Source: Hyphomicrobiales bacterium (GTDB lineage Bacteria > Pseudomonadota > Alphaproteobacteria > Rhizobiales > Kaistiaceae). From it: a DNA stretch of 64,000 nt. Positions 41,118-50,511 of the stretch are shown here, piece by piece. The stretch is from positions 62,001-126,000 of the forward strand of contig JAFKKF010000009.1 of assembly GCA_017305635.1 (NCBI GenBank), in the 5' to 3' direction. Position numbers and translations under genes: made by a program. Numbering within the stretch: position 1 is the stretch's first letter; each line of letters begins with the position of its first letter. The notes below the pieces were generated by a model that was not told where the DNA came from, did not search any database, and was given only the letters and a program-made list of their open reading frames with translations.

Positions 41118-44100
41118 CCGAGCTCGCCGACGGACCGGGCCGCCTGCGGGCGCTCGTCGATCTGCGCTCGACGCTGCTGATGGAAGCGGCGGCGGGAACG
41201 GGCAAGACCGCCCTGATGGCCGGGCGGCTGACGATGATGCTCGCGGAGGGTTTTGATCCGGCGCACATCGCCGCGATCACATTCACCGAACTTGCCGCCA
41301 GCGAAATCGCCGCCCGCGTTCATCGTTATGTCGATGAATTGCTGGCCGGCCGCGTGCCGGAACCGTTGCGCCTCGCCCTTCCTCACGGTCTGGCCGACAC
41401 GCAGCGGGCCAGTCTTGCCGCCGCGCGCGAGGCCCTGGACGGCCTGACCGCGTCGACCATCCACGGCTTTTGCCAGGACATCATCCGCCAGTACGCCGCG
41501 GAGGCCGACATCGACCCCGGCGCCGAAGTGATCGATGCCGACGCGGCGGACGCCGCATTCGATGCCGTGTTCGAGCGCTGGCTGCGGCGCAGGCTCTCGG
41601 TCGTTACGCCTGTGCCTGCCGATCCCATCGCCGTGCTCTCGCGCAGCGATCCGCGCGAAGTCGTGGCCACGTTGCGCGATCTCGCCGGCTTTCGCCGCAA
41701 GCACCTTGCCGCCCGTCCGCCGGCCGCCGACTTTTCTCAGCGCCCCGATCTCCAGCTCCGCGAAGCTGTCGGCGCGTTCGCAAGATGGGCGCAGGATCAC
41801 CCGCACGAGCAGGGCACAGCTGCCGCCATCGATGATCTCGACGTCTTGGCGCGGCACTTCGAAAATGCGTTCGCGGCGGAGCCGCCGTTCGAGCGGCTCT
41901 GGCAGCTTGTGCACCCGCCCCGCGTCACCCTCATGAGCCGGCGCGAGAGCTTTGACCTCAAGGCCCCGCAGCGTAAGACCGCCTGGAAGTCCGCCGCAGG
42001 CAAAGAGCGGGGTCCGCTGCTCGCCGAGGAGGCCGACCGTCTTTTCCGCGAGGCTGACGCTGCCTACCGCGCGGCGATGGGCGTCGCCGCGACAGCCGTG
42101 GTCGCGATCCTTTCCGATGCGCTCGAGGAAGTCCTGTCCGACTACGCGGAGTTCAAGCGCGCGGCCGCGGTGCTCGACTTCGATGACCTCCTCATCCGCG
42201 CGGCGCGGATGCTGCGCGCGCACGAGGACGTTCGGCGCGCCTTGGGCGAGCGCTACCTTCACATCCTCGTCGACGAATTCCAGGACACCGATCCGCTGCA
42301 GGCGGAGATCATCTTCCGGATCGCTTCTGAAGCCGGAGCAGCGAACTGGCAGGACGCCCCCACGCGCCCCGGCGCCTTGTTTCTCGTTGGTGACCCCAAG
42401 CAGGCGATCTATCAGTTCCGCGGCGCGAACGCCGGCTCCTATGGACAGGCACGCGCGATGATCGCCCGCCAATGGCCGGCGAATATCATCCAGATAACGG
42501 CGAATTTCCGCTCCCGCCCGCTGATCCTCACCCATGTGAATCGGTGCTTTGATGGGCCGCTGAACGCTACCGGTCAGCCGGGCTACGTGCCGCTCACGCC
42601 GGCGATCGATGAGAACGGCGACGGCCCGCCGGCCGTGGTCCGGCTCAAGCTCGATCTCGCGCATGATCCCGGCGCCGACGAAATCCGTGAGGCCGAAGCC
42701 GCCGCGGTGGCAAACGCCTGCGCGTTGCTGGTCGGCAATCTCAAGGTGCGGGATGAAGACAACAGGTTCGTAGCCCTGGCCCCGGGCGGCATCGCGCTGC
42801 TCGCCCCGACTGGCACCGATCTCGGGTACTACGAGCGCGCGCTGGAAGAGCGGGGGCTCCCCGTCGCATCGCAGGCCGGCAAGGGCTTCTTTCATCGGCA
42901 GGAGGTGCAGGACCTCGTCGCCCTGACCCGGGTTCTCGCGGATGCATCCGATACCCTTGCGTTCGGCGCGCTGATGCGCGGTCCGCTTGTCGGGCTGAGC
43001 GAGGAGGAGCTTCTCGATATCACCCATGCGCTCCCCGAAGGCGATTCGGGCAAGCCCGCATTCTTCACGGTCCGCACCGCCCTCGACGCGGTAGCCCATC
43101 CCGTCGCCCGGCATGTTCTCGCGATATTGCGAGAACTGCGCGCGAAGGCGTCGACGACGGCTCCCGCGCTGCTGCTCGCGGAGGCGGCCGAGCGGCTGCT
43201 CGTGCGGCCGATCCTCGCCGCGCGGGAACGCGACCGCAGCGCCCGTTCCGCGGCGAACGTCGATGTTTTCATCGAGCGGGCGCGGGCCTACGGGGTGCGA
43301 GGGCTTCGGCGGTTCGCCCGCGACGTGACGCGCGACTGGAAGGACGGCGCCCCCGCGAAGGAGGGGCGCATCGATGCCGATGGCGACGCCGTCGAGATCG
43401 TGACGATCCACAGCGCCAAGGGCCTTGAATGGCCGGTGGTGATGCCCGTGAACACGGCGACGCGGTTTCGCAAGCGCGACCCGTTCGTCCACCGGCCGGC
43501 GGACGACACCGTGCACTGGGTCGTCCGCGATGTCGTACCGCCGTCGCTGCGCGTGGCTCTCGACGCCGACGAAGCCGATGCGGCGCGCGAGCGCGAGCGC
43601 CTGTGGTATGTCGCGTGCACCCGCGCTCGCGATCTTCTCGTAATTCCCGACATACCCGGCGCGAACGCCAAGTCTTGGGTGCGCGTGATCGATCTGCGCT
43701 GTCCCGATGTGCCGGTGCTCGGTCTCTCGACCTTCAAACCTGTGCCGGTCCCGGCCTCCGGGGAGCCATCCAATCCGCAGACCCCGGAAATCTTCGCCGC
43801 CGAGAAGGGAGTGATAGACGGCGCTTCGGTGCCGATCCGCTGGCGGCAGCCGAGCCAGGCGGATCCCGACCGGCTGCCGATTGAGGACGCCATCGCGCCA
43901 GATGACGCACAGGCGCCGGAAACGGTGGCGCCGGTTGGCGCGGGTCGCATCCGCGGGCTGCTGCTTCACAAGCTGATCGAGGAAGTTCTCACCCGCGAAA
44001 CCGGCGATGACGAGAGGCAACTCACGGCCCGCGCGGCGGAGCTGATCGCCACCTTGCCACTCGAGCACAATCCCGTCACGGCGCTGCCGGACCCGCGCGA

Positions 44101-44419
44101 AATCGTGGCGACCGTGCGCCGCACGCTGGCGCTGCCTGAGGTCGCTCCCTTGCTCCCGCGACTGGTGCCTGAGCTGCCGTTATATGCAGTCCTCGACGAC
44201 GCGCGGCGCGAGGCACTCTCCGGCCGGGCCGACGCGATCGAGCTTGCCGACGGACGCGCGGTCACGGTTGTCGACTGGAAAAGCGACGTTGCACCCGCGG
44301 AGCAGGAGACACGCGCCCACGCGGCTCAGCTGCGAGAATACCTGGCCGCCACCGGAGCCGCCCGCGGCCTCATCGTCTATATGACTTCGGGAATCGTCAG
44401 GGCGGTCGACCCTGCTTGA
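41114..44419 (+). CDS. AddA-like UvrD helicase-nuclease
   Basis: 1101 residues, GTG start overlapping the upstream stop. Superfamily 1A helicase motifs: LMEAAAGTGKTALMAGRLTM (Walker A, about residue 25), AITFTELAASEIAARV, LHILVDEFQDTDPLQAEII (about 388), FLVGDPKQAIYQFRGANAGS, IVTIHSAKGLEWPVVMPVNT, ERERLWYVACTRARDLLVI. The C-terminal nuclease has ALSGRADAIELADGRAVTVV followed by DWKSD, and QLREYLAA. Together with the previous gene, an AddAB-type enzyme processing DNA ends for recombination or attack on foreign DNA. A frame on the opposite strand (995 codons) is only its GC-rich shadow. Confidence 0.9.
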   Translation: MTELADGPGRLRALVDLRSTLLMEAAAGTGKTALMAGRLTMMLAEGFDPAHIAAITFTELAASEIAARVHRYVDELLAGRVPEPLRLALPHGLADTQRASLAAAREALDGLTASTIHGFCQDIIRQYAAEADIDPGAEVIDADAADAAFDAVFERWLRRRLSVVTPVPADPIAVLSRSDPREVVATLRDLAGFRRKHLAARPPAADFSQRPDLQLREAVGAFARWAQDHPHEQGTAAAIDDLDVLARHFENAFAAEPPFERLWQLVHPPRVTLMSRRESFDLKAPQRKTAWKSAAGKERGPLLAEEADRLFREADAAYRAAMGVAATAVVAILSDALEEVLSDYAEFKRAAAVLDFDDLLIRAARMLRAHEDVRRALGERYLHILVDEFQDTDPLQAEIIFRIASEAGAANWQDAPTRPGALFLVGDPKQAIYQFRGANAGSYGQARAMIARQWPANIIQITANFRSRPLILTHVNRCFDGPLNATGQPGYVPLTPAIDENGDGPPAVVRLKLDLAHDPGADEIREAEAAAVANACALLVGNLKVRDEDNRFVALAPGGIALLAPTGTDLGYYERALEERGLPVASQAGKGFFHRQEVQDLVALTRVLADASDTLAFGALMRGPLVGLSEEELLDITHALPEGDSGKPAFFTVRTALDAVAHPVARHVLAILRELRAKASTTAPALLLAEAAERLLVRPILAARERDRSARSAANVDVFIERARAYGVRGLRRFARDVTRDWKDGAPAKEGRIDADGDAVEIVTIHSAKGLEWPVVMPVNTATRFRKRDPFVHRPADDTVHWVVRDVVPPSLRVALDADEADAARERERLWYVACTRARDLLVIPDIPGANAKSWVRVIDLRCPDVPVLGLSTFKPVPVPASGEPSNPQTPEIFAAEKGVIDGASVPIRWRQPSQADPDRLPIEDAIAPDDAQAPETVAPVGAGRIRGLLLHKLIEEVLTRETGDDERQLTARAAELIATLPLEHNPVTALPDPREIVATVRRTLALPEVAPLLPRLVPELPLYAVLDDARREALSGRADAIELADGRAVTVVDWKSDVAPAEQETRAHAAQLREYLAATGAARGLIVYMTSGIVRAVDPA

Positions 44420-44442
44420 CGTCTGACTGACGAGGCATCGCG

Positions 44443-45102
44443 ATGTCCTCACCCTTCTTCGGAGAGAATGAGCCCGACTGGACGGATATGTCCGATTACG
44501 TCGTGCACTTCACCAAACCCTATAAAGGCAAGAACCCTTACGACAACATGCTCGCCATTCTGGCTAACCAGGTAATCCGTGCGCGGAACCCGTTTGGCAT
44601 TTGCCGCAACACTGCTCCCGATCTCTCGACACAGAAGGCCGTCTGCTTCAGCGAAATCCCGCTGCACAAGCTCAGGCGCCTCGCGGAGAAGCGGTCGGAA
44701 TACGGAATCGTCTTCAGGAAGGACTTTGTCATCCACCGCCACGGCAACCCGATCCTCTATGCCTACAAGGACCGGGAGCTGATCGCGGCGATCAAGGAGA
44801 TGGTCGCGTCGGCGGGCAATGACAAGTCGCACCCCGTCTGGCGCCTGACGCCGTTCGTCGATGCGCCGGGCGCCTATCCGACGGGCTCGTATTTCTTCGA
44901 GTGGGAGCGCGAATGGCGCAAGGTCGGCGACTTCAAGTTCTCAACCGATGACGTTGCCTTCCTGATTATTCCTGAGCATCTGCACGCTGCGGCCAAGGGG
45001 TTCCTTGAGAATGCCCGCGCCGAGCATTTGGGGCCGGCCTACGACTGCCCGTTCATCGACGCGCACTGGAAGCGCAAACAGATAGAGGGCGTTCTGGCTT
45101 AA
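44443..45102 (+). CDS. AbiGi-like abortive-infection protein
   Basis: 219 residues. Pattern: YVVHFTKPYKGKNPYDNMLA, IRARNPFGICRNTAPDLSTQ, AVCFSEIPLHKLRRLAEKRS, YGIVFRKDFVIHRHGNPILY, HPVWRLTPFVDAP, YFFEWEREWRKVGDFKF and a final FLIIPEH. The order FT..., NPF, CFSE.PL, YGI.F.K, WEREWR.. fits the AbiGi / DUF2743 type of phage-resistance proteins. Family match moderately sure, mechanism unknown. It ends 53 bases before invertible cassette C. Confidence 0.65.
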   Translation: MSSPFFGENEPDWTDMSDYVVHFTKPYKGKNPYDNMLAILANQVIRARNPFGICRNTAPDLSTQKAVCFSEIPLHKLRRLAEKRSEYGIVFRKDFVIHRHGNPILYAYKDRELIAAIKEMVASAGNDKSHPVWRLTPFVDAPGAYPTGSYFFEWEREWRKVGDFKFSTDDVAFLIIPEHLHAAAKGFLENARAEHLGPAYDCPFIDAHWKRKQIEGVLA

Positions 45103-45155
45103 GCGCCTGCCGTGACACGCGCCATAAGCGCTGCATCCGGCATGTCACGTGAGCG

Positions 45156-45324
45156 AAAAGGTCCCTTTTTGCAGAATGCGGTTTCGCTCCGCATGCCAAG
45201 ACTATGGGAAGTAGATATACTATTGAAAACCTCTGGATAACGAAGCATACTTGGTTGGGCTATTAGTATTTATTAAGATATTTACTGTTATCATAAGGTA
45301 ATGCCTAAAAGGGACAATTTTGTA
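45156..45324. promoter_or_regulatory. Invertible promoter cassette C (core TC/GA)
   Basis: Upstream site AAAAGG-TC-CCTTTTTGC (core 45162-45163) and downstream site AAAAGG-GA-CAATTTTGTA (core 45313-45314), 151 bp apart. Read on the opposite strand the downstream core is TC with CCTTTT after it, so the pair is a proper inverted repeat with identical core (shared GTCCCTTTT). The downstream site is in codons 3-8 of the next gene. The enclosed DNA carries promoter, ribosome site (AAGG) and ATG. Next to the upstream site lies a hairpin ATGCGG...CCGCAT. Confidence 0.8.
45223..45251 (+). promoter_or_regulatory. Predicted promoter inside cassette C
   Basis: TTGAAA (45223-45228), 17 bases, CATACT (45246-45251), ending 49 bases before ATG 45301. 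The DNA between it and the ATG resembles cassette D (TATTT-TTAA-ATATTTACTG). Confidence 0.55.
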
Positions 45325-47619
45325 CTTGCAAAGAGACTTTTTCGAACCCTGCTGATTGCCGCGGCGGTGGCCATCGGGTGCGGCCGCGTGGCACACGCCA
45401 ATTGCTCAAGCCCCGCGGGTTTCGCGGGCACGATCGAATACTTCTCCGCCAGCGAAAAGGTCTTCAAATACTGCGACGGAACAAGTTGGCAGCCGTGGAT
45501 AAAGACGCTCGACAACCTGAGCGATGTCGACACCACAGGGGCAACTGCTGGCAACGTTCTTCTCTACAGCGGTGGCCTCTGGATACCGGGCGCGCTCGGG
45601 AGTGGCGACAATCTCGGGGACCACACCGCGACGCAGAATATCAAGCTCGGCAGCAACTGGCTGTCCGGCGACGGCGGCAACGAAGGCGTTGTTGTCGACA
45701 GCAACGGCAATGTCGGAATCAACACAACGACCCCCTACGTCACACTTACGGTTCAAGGTCCGGTCGAATCCGCCTCCTGGCCTTTTAATTCCTATTTTTC
45801 TGACGGTACGACCGCCTATGCCCAGGACGTTGGCGGCGGCCTTGGCTTCAGCGGTAAAGTGGACGGCACGACGAACGTCTGGATGTTCGGCGGCATCCGC
45901 GGCGGCAAGGAAAACGGCACCAGCGGCGACAAGCTGGGTTACCTGTCTTTCCACACCCGCAACAGCGCCACCAGCCAGGCCGAAGCCATGCGCATCTCAA
46001 GCGGCGGCAAGGTCGGCATTGGTGATACCACCCCCGACTACCGGCTCGACGTTGAAGACACGACCACAATCACGTCCGGCGGCACGATCGGCTCTGCGCA
46101 TCAACTCACTGCAAACCCGGCAGCGGCGAGCACCGCCTACCTGACCGGTCTTGACGGTCGGATCTACACGGCCGGATCCTCGAATTTCACCGGCGCGCTT
46201 CAAGGTCTCGAGGCCGACGCCGTCCATCAGGGCGCAGGCACTGCAAGCTCCATCCGGGCCGTCCGGGCCGCCGCCGTGAACAACAATGGCGGCGCGGTTG
46301 CCAGCGGGACCGGCGGTGCCTTCTCGGTCGAAAACGCTTCCGGAGGCGGCGTCATAACGAACGGAACGGCCGTCTCCGCCGAAGTCGACCATAAGAATAC
46401 GACGACCATCGGAACCGCTACTGGCCTTTATAGTCGCGTCGACAACGGATCGACGGGCATGATTACCAACGCCTACGGCGTTTATGCGGAGCTTGCCAAT
46501 AGCGGCGGCGGCGCGATCGCCAACTGGTACGGTCTCTATATACCTGCGCTCACGGGCGCCGCGCCGACGACGAACCGCTACGGCGTCTATGTCGGCGACG
46601 CCGGCAGAAACTACTTCGCCGGCAATGTCGGCATCGGCGATACCGCACCGACCCATAGCCTGAGCCTGATGAAAAGCGGCGATGATGCTTCCATTAACTT
46701 GCGAACGTATGACAACTCCACCAATTCGTACATCTTCTTCGATCGGGCGCGCGGCACGTCTTCCTCACCGCAGGCATTGACCGCGGGCACGCAGATCGTT
46801 GGCATCGACGCTTACGGTTATGATGGATCGGCGTTCGCATATACGGGCGGCGTATATTTGAACGCGGAAGAGGCGTTCACGGGCTCTGCGCGCGGATCGC
46901 GTCTGTCCTTCCTGGTGACGCCGAACGGCACGACGTCGTCGATTACCGCCATGCGTATCAACAATGCCGGCTATGTGGGGCTGGGGCCGAATGCGTCTTC
47001 GCCGGGCGCCACCCTTGACGACAGCGGCTCGTTCGCGCTCTCCGGCGACCTGACGCCCGCGCAGATCACCGCCAACCAGAACAACTACAATCCGGCTAAC
47101 CTCGCTACCGTCGCCGTCCTGCGCCTGTCGACCGATGCGTCGCGCGATATTACCGGCCTGCAGGGCGGCTCCGACGGCCGCATCATTACCATCATCAATG
47201 TCGGCACGAGCGACATCGTGCTCAAAAACGATGTGACCTCGACCGCCGCCAACCGCTTCCTTTTCGGCGCGGATCTCACGCTTGCCGCCGGCCAGTCGGC
47301 AATGCTCTGGTATGACTCGGCCGTGTCCCGCTGGCGTGGTGTCAGCACGCCGTCAAGCAGCGGTGGCATCGAGTCAGTCAGCGGCCTCTCCGCGCCCTCG
47401 TATGGCCTGACCTGCACCCGCCGCATCCAGACAACCAGCACCGCGGCCCAGACCTCGTCCTGCAACGCCGGCGAGATTATGACCGGCGGCGGTTGTACCC
47501 ACACGAGTACCTCTTTCACGACCGAGGACAGCGGCCCGACCGCTGATACGACATGGTCGTGCGAGTGGAGCGGCGCCGGCGCGACCGGCACCGCCTATGC
47601 CATCTGCTGTTCGTACTAG
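45301..47619 (+). CDS. Exported tail-fibre-like protein, first gene of operon C
   Basis: 772 residues. Start MPKRDNFVLAKRLFR (encoded across the recombination site), signal peptide LLIAAAVAIGCGRVAHA, then the shared motif CSSPAGFAGTIEYFSASEKV-FKYCDGTSWQPW. A long beta-rich region has fibre-type repeats (VGINTTTPYVTLTVQG, KVGIGDTTPDYRLDVED, NVGIGDTAPTHSLSLM) like trimeric phage tail fibres. The C-terminal ~75 residues form a Cys-containing domain (LTCTRRIQ, CNAGEIMTGGGC, CEWSGAG, AICCSY). Likely displayed or secreted. Expression should depend on cassette orientation. Confidence 0.78.
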   Translation: MPKRDNFVLAKRLFRTLLIAAAVAIGCGRVAHANCSSPAGFAGTIEYFSASEKVFKYCDGTSWQPWIKTLDNLSDVDTTGATAGNVLLYSGGLWIPGALGSGDNLGDHTATQNIKLGSNWLSGDGGNEGVVVDSNGNVGINTTTPYVTLTVQGPVESASWPFNSYFSDGTTAYAQDVGGGLGFSGKVDGTTNVWMFGGIRGGKENGTSGDKLGYLSFHTRNSATSQAEAMRISSGGKVGIGDTTPDYRLDVEDTTTITSGGTIGSAHQLTANPAAASTAYLTGLDGRIYTAGSSNFTGALQGLEADAVHQGAGTASSIRAVRAAAVNNNGGAVASGTGGAFSVENASGGGVITNGTAVSAEVDHKNTTTIGTATGLYSRVDNGSTGMITNAYGVYAELANSGGGAIANWYGLYIPALTGAAPTTNRYGVYVGDAGRNYFAGNVGIGDTAPTHSLSLMKSGDDASINLRTYDNSTNSYIFFDRARGTSSSPQALTAGTQIVGIDAYGYDGSAFAYTGGVYLNAEEAFTGSARGSRLSFLVTPNGTTSSITAMRINNAGYVGLGPNASSPGATLDDSGSFALSGDLTPAQITANQNNYNPANLATVAVLRLSTDASRDITGLQGGSDGRIITIINVGTSDIVLKNDVTSTAANRFLFGADLTLAAGQSAMLWYDSAVSRWRGVSTPSSSGGIESVSGLSAPSYGLTCTRRIQTTSTAAQTSSCNAGEIMTGGGCTHTSTSFTTEDSGPTADTTWSCEWSGAGATGTAYAICCSY

Positions 47620-47628
47620 GGAGGATCG

Positions 47629-50511
47629 ATGAAGTGGCTCTCCTTCGTCATCCTGGGTTTCTTGCTGCTGGCACCGCGCGCGGCTGATGCCGATTGCGCA
47701 AGCCCCGCAAAGGCTGCCGGCGAAATTATCTACAACACGGACCACAACATCCTTCAATACTGCGACGGCACAGACTGGATCGCGATGGGCAAGCCAGTAC
47801 AGGCGAGCTGCGCGACTACCTGGACCGATCGCGCGACGGAAATGAACAACTGGTATTCGGTTGCCTACGGCGCAGGCGTGTTCGCTACTGTAGGCGTGCT
47901 GCAAAGCGGCACGCATAACGTCATCACCTCTCCCGACGGCGTGACGTGGACGGCGCGGTCCGTGCCGGAAGCGAACAGCTGGTACGCCGTGACTTACGGC
48001 GGCGGCCAGTTCGTCGCCGTGGCCGGCACCGGCACCAACCGTGTGATGACATCGCCGGATGGGATGACATGGACGGCCCGTGCGGCGGCACAGGCGAATA
48101 CCTGGTACGGCGTGGCCTATGGAAATGGCGTCTATGTCGCGGTCGCCCGGGACGGCACGAACCGCGTCATGACCTCGCCCGACGGTATCACGTGGACGGC
48201 GCGTACTGCGGCGGAAGCCAACACTTGGGTCGGGGTGGCTTATGGCGGCGGTGTCTTCGTCGCCGTCTCGCAGGACGGCACTCACCGGGTCATGACTTCG
48301 CCGGATGGACTCACATGGACGGCGCGCCCGGCCGCCGAGGCCAATTCGTGGAACGCGATAACCTATGGCAACGGGCAGTTCGTCGCTGTCGCCAGCACCG
48401 GCACAAACAAAGTGATGACCTCGCCCGATGGGGTGACCTGGACTGCTCACGCCGCCGCGGGAACCAACGCGTGGTGGGCGGTCGCCTACGGAAACGGTAT
48501 GTACGCGGCGGTATCGCAGGCCGGTTCCAACCCCTTGATGACTTCGCCTGATGGCATCAACTGGACCTCACGGGCGGTGACGCCCATAACCAAATGGGAC
48601 GGCGTGACCTACGGGAATGGTAAGTTCGTCGCCGTCGCGTTTGCCGGCAGTAACCGGGCAATGGACTCGTCCTGTCCGGCGGGCTGCTCAGCGCCCGACA
48701 ATAATGCTGGAACAATCATCTACAACGCCGACCACCACGTCATGCAGTACTGCAACGGGGCAGACTGGGTCGGAATGGGCCGCCCAACGATTGATCCCTG
48801 TAACCCCGCGAATTCTCCTTCGCCTGGGCAACTCTGCATCGATGGCAGCGTCTATGCAGGTATTTCCCCCGACGGCAGCGTGCCGATGTATACTACGTCA
48901 ACCGATGCGCCGGGTACGTATACTTGGAATAACGGCAGCATCACAGATTTTTACGACACGATGACTCATTGCCAAAATCCACCTGGCACCGGTGGGAATC
49001 CGGCCACCTGTTGGCAAGGAGCCTCCAACACCGCCGCAGTTTCTGCACTGTCGGATTCATCGTCGCCGTATGCCGCAGTGACATATTGCGCCGGATTGAG
49101 CGCGCACGGCGAGGCCGACTGGTATTTGCCTTCACAGGACGAACTGAATGTCGTGTACAGCAACAGGGCTGCAATCGGGAATTTCAACCTGACCGGCTCG
49201 TTTCCCTCCGGCTACTATTGGTCATCCTCAGAAAACTGGACTGATAGCGTAAAGAACCAGAAATTTAGCGATGGAACGTTCAGCAACCGTATCAAATATG
49301 GCGCGATTTCTATCCGTTGCGTCCGAAAGGGCTATTCCGGCGGCTCCGGGGCAGGCACTTGTGCAAACCCGGCTCGAGCCGAAGGCACGATGATCTACAA
49401 CGCCGACTGCAAGGTCATGGAGTACTGCAACGGCGTGGACTGGCGGCCGGTCGGAAAGCAGGTCAGCTCTGCGCCCGGCGCGTTCAGCTTCACGGACCAG
49501 ACCAACGTGGGGCTCAGCACGCTGGTCACCTCCGATGTCGTCACCATCAACGGCCTTGGATGCGCCGCTTCCGTCTCCGTCATGGGTCAGGGCAATCCGC
49601 AAATCCGCGTAAATGGCGGCAGCTGGACAAACGGTCCGACGACAATTTCGAACGGCCAGACCCTCGAGGCGAGGCTGACCAGCAATGCGGCATTGGGAGT
49701 GACAAACACGGCAACGGTGACCGTCGGTTCGGCCGCCGACGATTGGAATGTGACGACATATGCCTGCACCAAGACCGTCACGTCATCGGATTCAAGCATT
49801 GTGCCGGCAAACGCACAGACCATTTCATACAGTCTGACGGGCGGCGGTGGCGGAGGCGGTTCGGGCAACGGGACTGCCGGCGGTACGGTCTCCGGCTCCG
49901 TGTCCGTCGCCGCGGGCGATACTCTCGCTGTTTACGTTGGCGGCGGTGGGGGCGCTGCAGATGGACAGGGCAGTGGTAATGGCGGCGCCGGCGGCGGCAG
50001 CGGCTGGTACGGCGGCGGTGGTGGCGGCGATGGCAGCGGGGGCCAGGGTGGCGCCGGCGGCGGCGGCAGCACTGTCCTTTTGAGGAATGGTTCCCCTGTC
50101 AACTATGCTTCCGGCGGCAAAGGAGCCAACGGAACGAACGGCGGCGGCGGGAACGGCGGTACGAACGCCGGTGGCGCGGGTGGCTCCGCCGGCTCGTTCG
50201 GCGACCCGGGCGGCGCCGGCGCCGTGAACGCGGGCGGCAATGGTGCAGGGAACACAAACCGCGGTTCTGGTGGCACGGGCGGCACCGCGACTTCCTACGC
50301 TGGCGGTGGCGGCGGGTATGGCGGTGGCGGTGGTGCCGGCAAAGTCATCGGGGAAAGTCAGGGAAACGGGGGCAGCAACGGCGCGAATGGCGGCGGAACC
50401 AACGGCGGGATTGGCGGCAGCAACGGTGCCGGCGGCGCTTCATCCGGGCGCCATGGCGGCAACGGGGGAAACGCTGTGCTGCACTACACGGAGGCGGGAT
50501 GCCCGTGGTGA
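47629..50511 (+). CDS. Exported seven-bladed-propeller / DUF1566 / glycine-rich protein
   Basis: 960 residues, nine bases after the previous stop with GGGAGG. Signal peptide (FVILGFLLLAPRAADA), shared YCDG motif (YNTDHNILQYCDGTDW), then seven ~42-residue repeats (TWTAR.AAE.N.W, VAYGNG.FVAV, GTNRVMTSPDG) that should form a seven-bladed beta-propeller (about residues 63-350). A second YCNG motif, a DUF1566 lectin-like domain (ADWYLPSQDELNVVYSNRAA, GYYWSSSENW, SIRCVRKG), a third YCNG motif, one Ig-like repeat, and a ~250-residue glycine-rich tail follow. A mosaic surface protein. It overlaps the regulator gene by 13 bases. Confidence 0.8.
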   Translation: MKWLSFVILGFLLLAPRAADADCASPAKAAGEIIYNTDHNILQYCDGTDWIAMGKPVQASCATTWTDRATEMNNWYSVAYGAGVFATVGVLQSGTHNVITSPDGVTWTARSVPEANSWYAVTYGGGQFVAVAGTGTNRVMTSPDGMTWTARAAAQANTWYGVAYGNGVYVAVARDGTNRVMTSPDGITWTARTAAEANTWVGVAYGGGVFVAVSQDGTHRVMTSPDGLTWTARPAAEANSWNAITYGNGQFVAVASTGTNKVMTSPDGVTWTAHAAAGTNAWWAVAYGNGMYAAVSQAGSNPLMTSPDGINWTSRAVTPITKWDGVTYGNGKFVAVAFAGSNRAMDSSCPAGCSAPDNNAGTIIYNADHHVMQYCNGADWVGMGRPTIDPCNPANSPSPGQLCIDGSVYAGISPDGSVPMYTTSTDAPGTYTWNNGSITDFYDTMTHCQNPPGTGGNPATCWQGASNTAAVSALSDSSSPYAAVTYCAGLSAHGEADWYLPSQDELNVVYSNRAAIGNFNLTGSFPSGYYWSSSENWTDSVKNQKFSDGTFSNRIKYGAISIRCVRKGYSGGSGAGTCANPARAEGTMIYNADCKVMEYCNGVDWRPVGKQVSSAPGAFSFTDQTNVGLSTLVTSDVVTINGLGCAASVSVMGQGNPQIRVNGGSWTNGPTTISNGQTLEARLTSNAALGVTNTATVTVGSAADDWNVTTYACTKTVTSSDSSIVPANAQTISYSLTGGGGGGGSGNGTAGGTVSGSVSVAAGDTLAVYVGGGGGAADGQGSGNGGAGGGSGWYGGGGGGDGSGGQGGAGGGGSTVLLRNGSPVNYASGGKGANGTNGGGGNGGTNAGGAGGSAGSFGDPGGAGAVNAGGNGAGNTNRGSGGTGGTATSYAGGGGGYGGGGGAGKVIGESQGNGGSNGANGGGTNGGIGGSNGAGGASSGRHGGNGGNAVLHYTEAGCPW

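Noticed and set aside
41081-44068. A 995-codon open frame on the strand opposite the AddA-like gene
   Set aside because: Opposes a gene with full helicase motifs. Its composition (Arg/Gly/Ala/His-rich, no domain) is that of a GC-rich antisense shadow.
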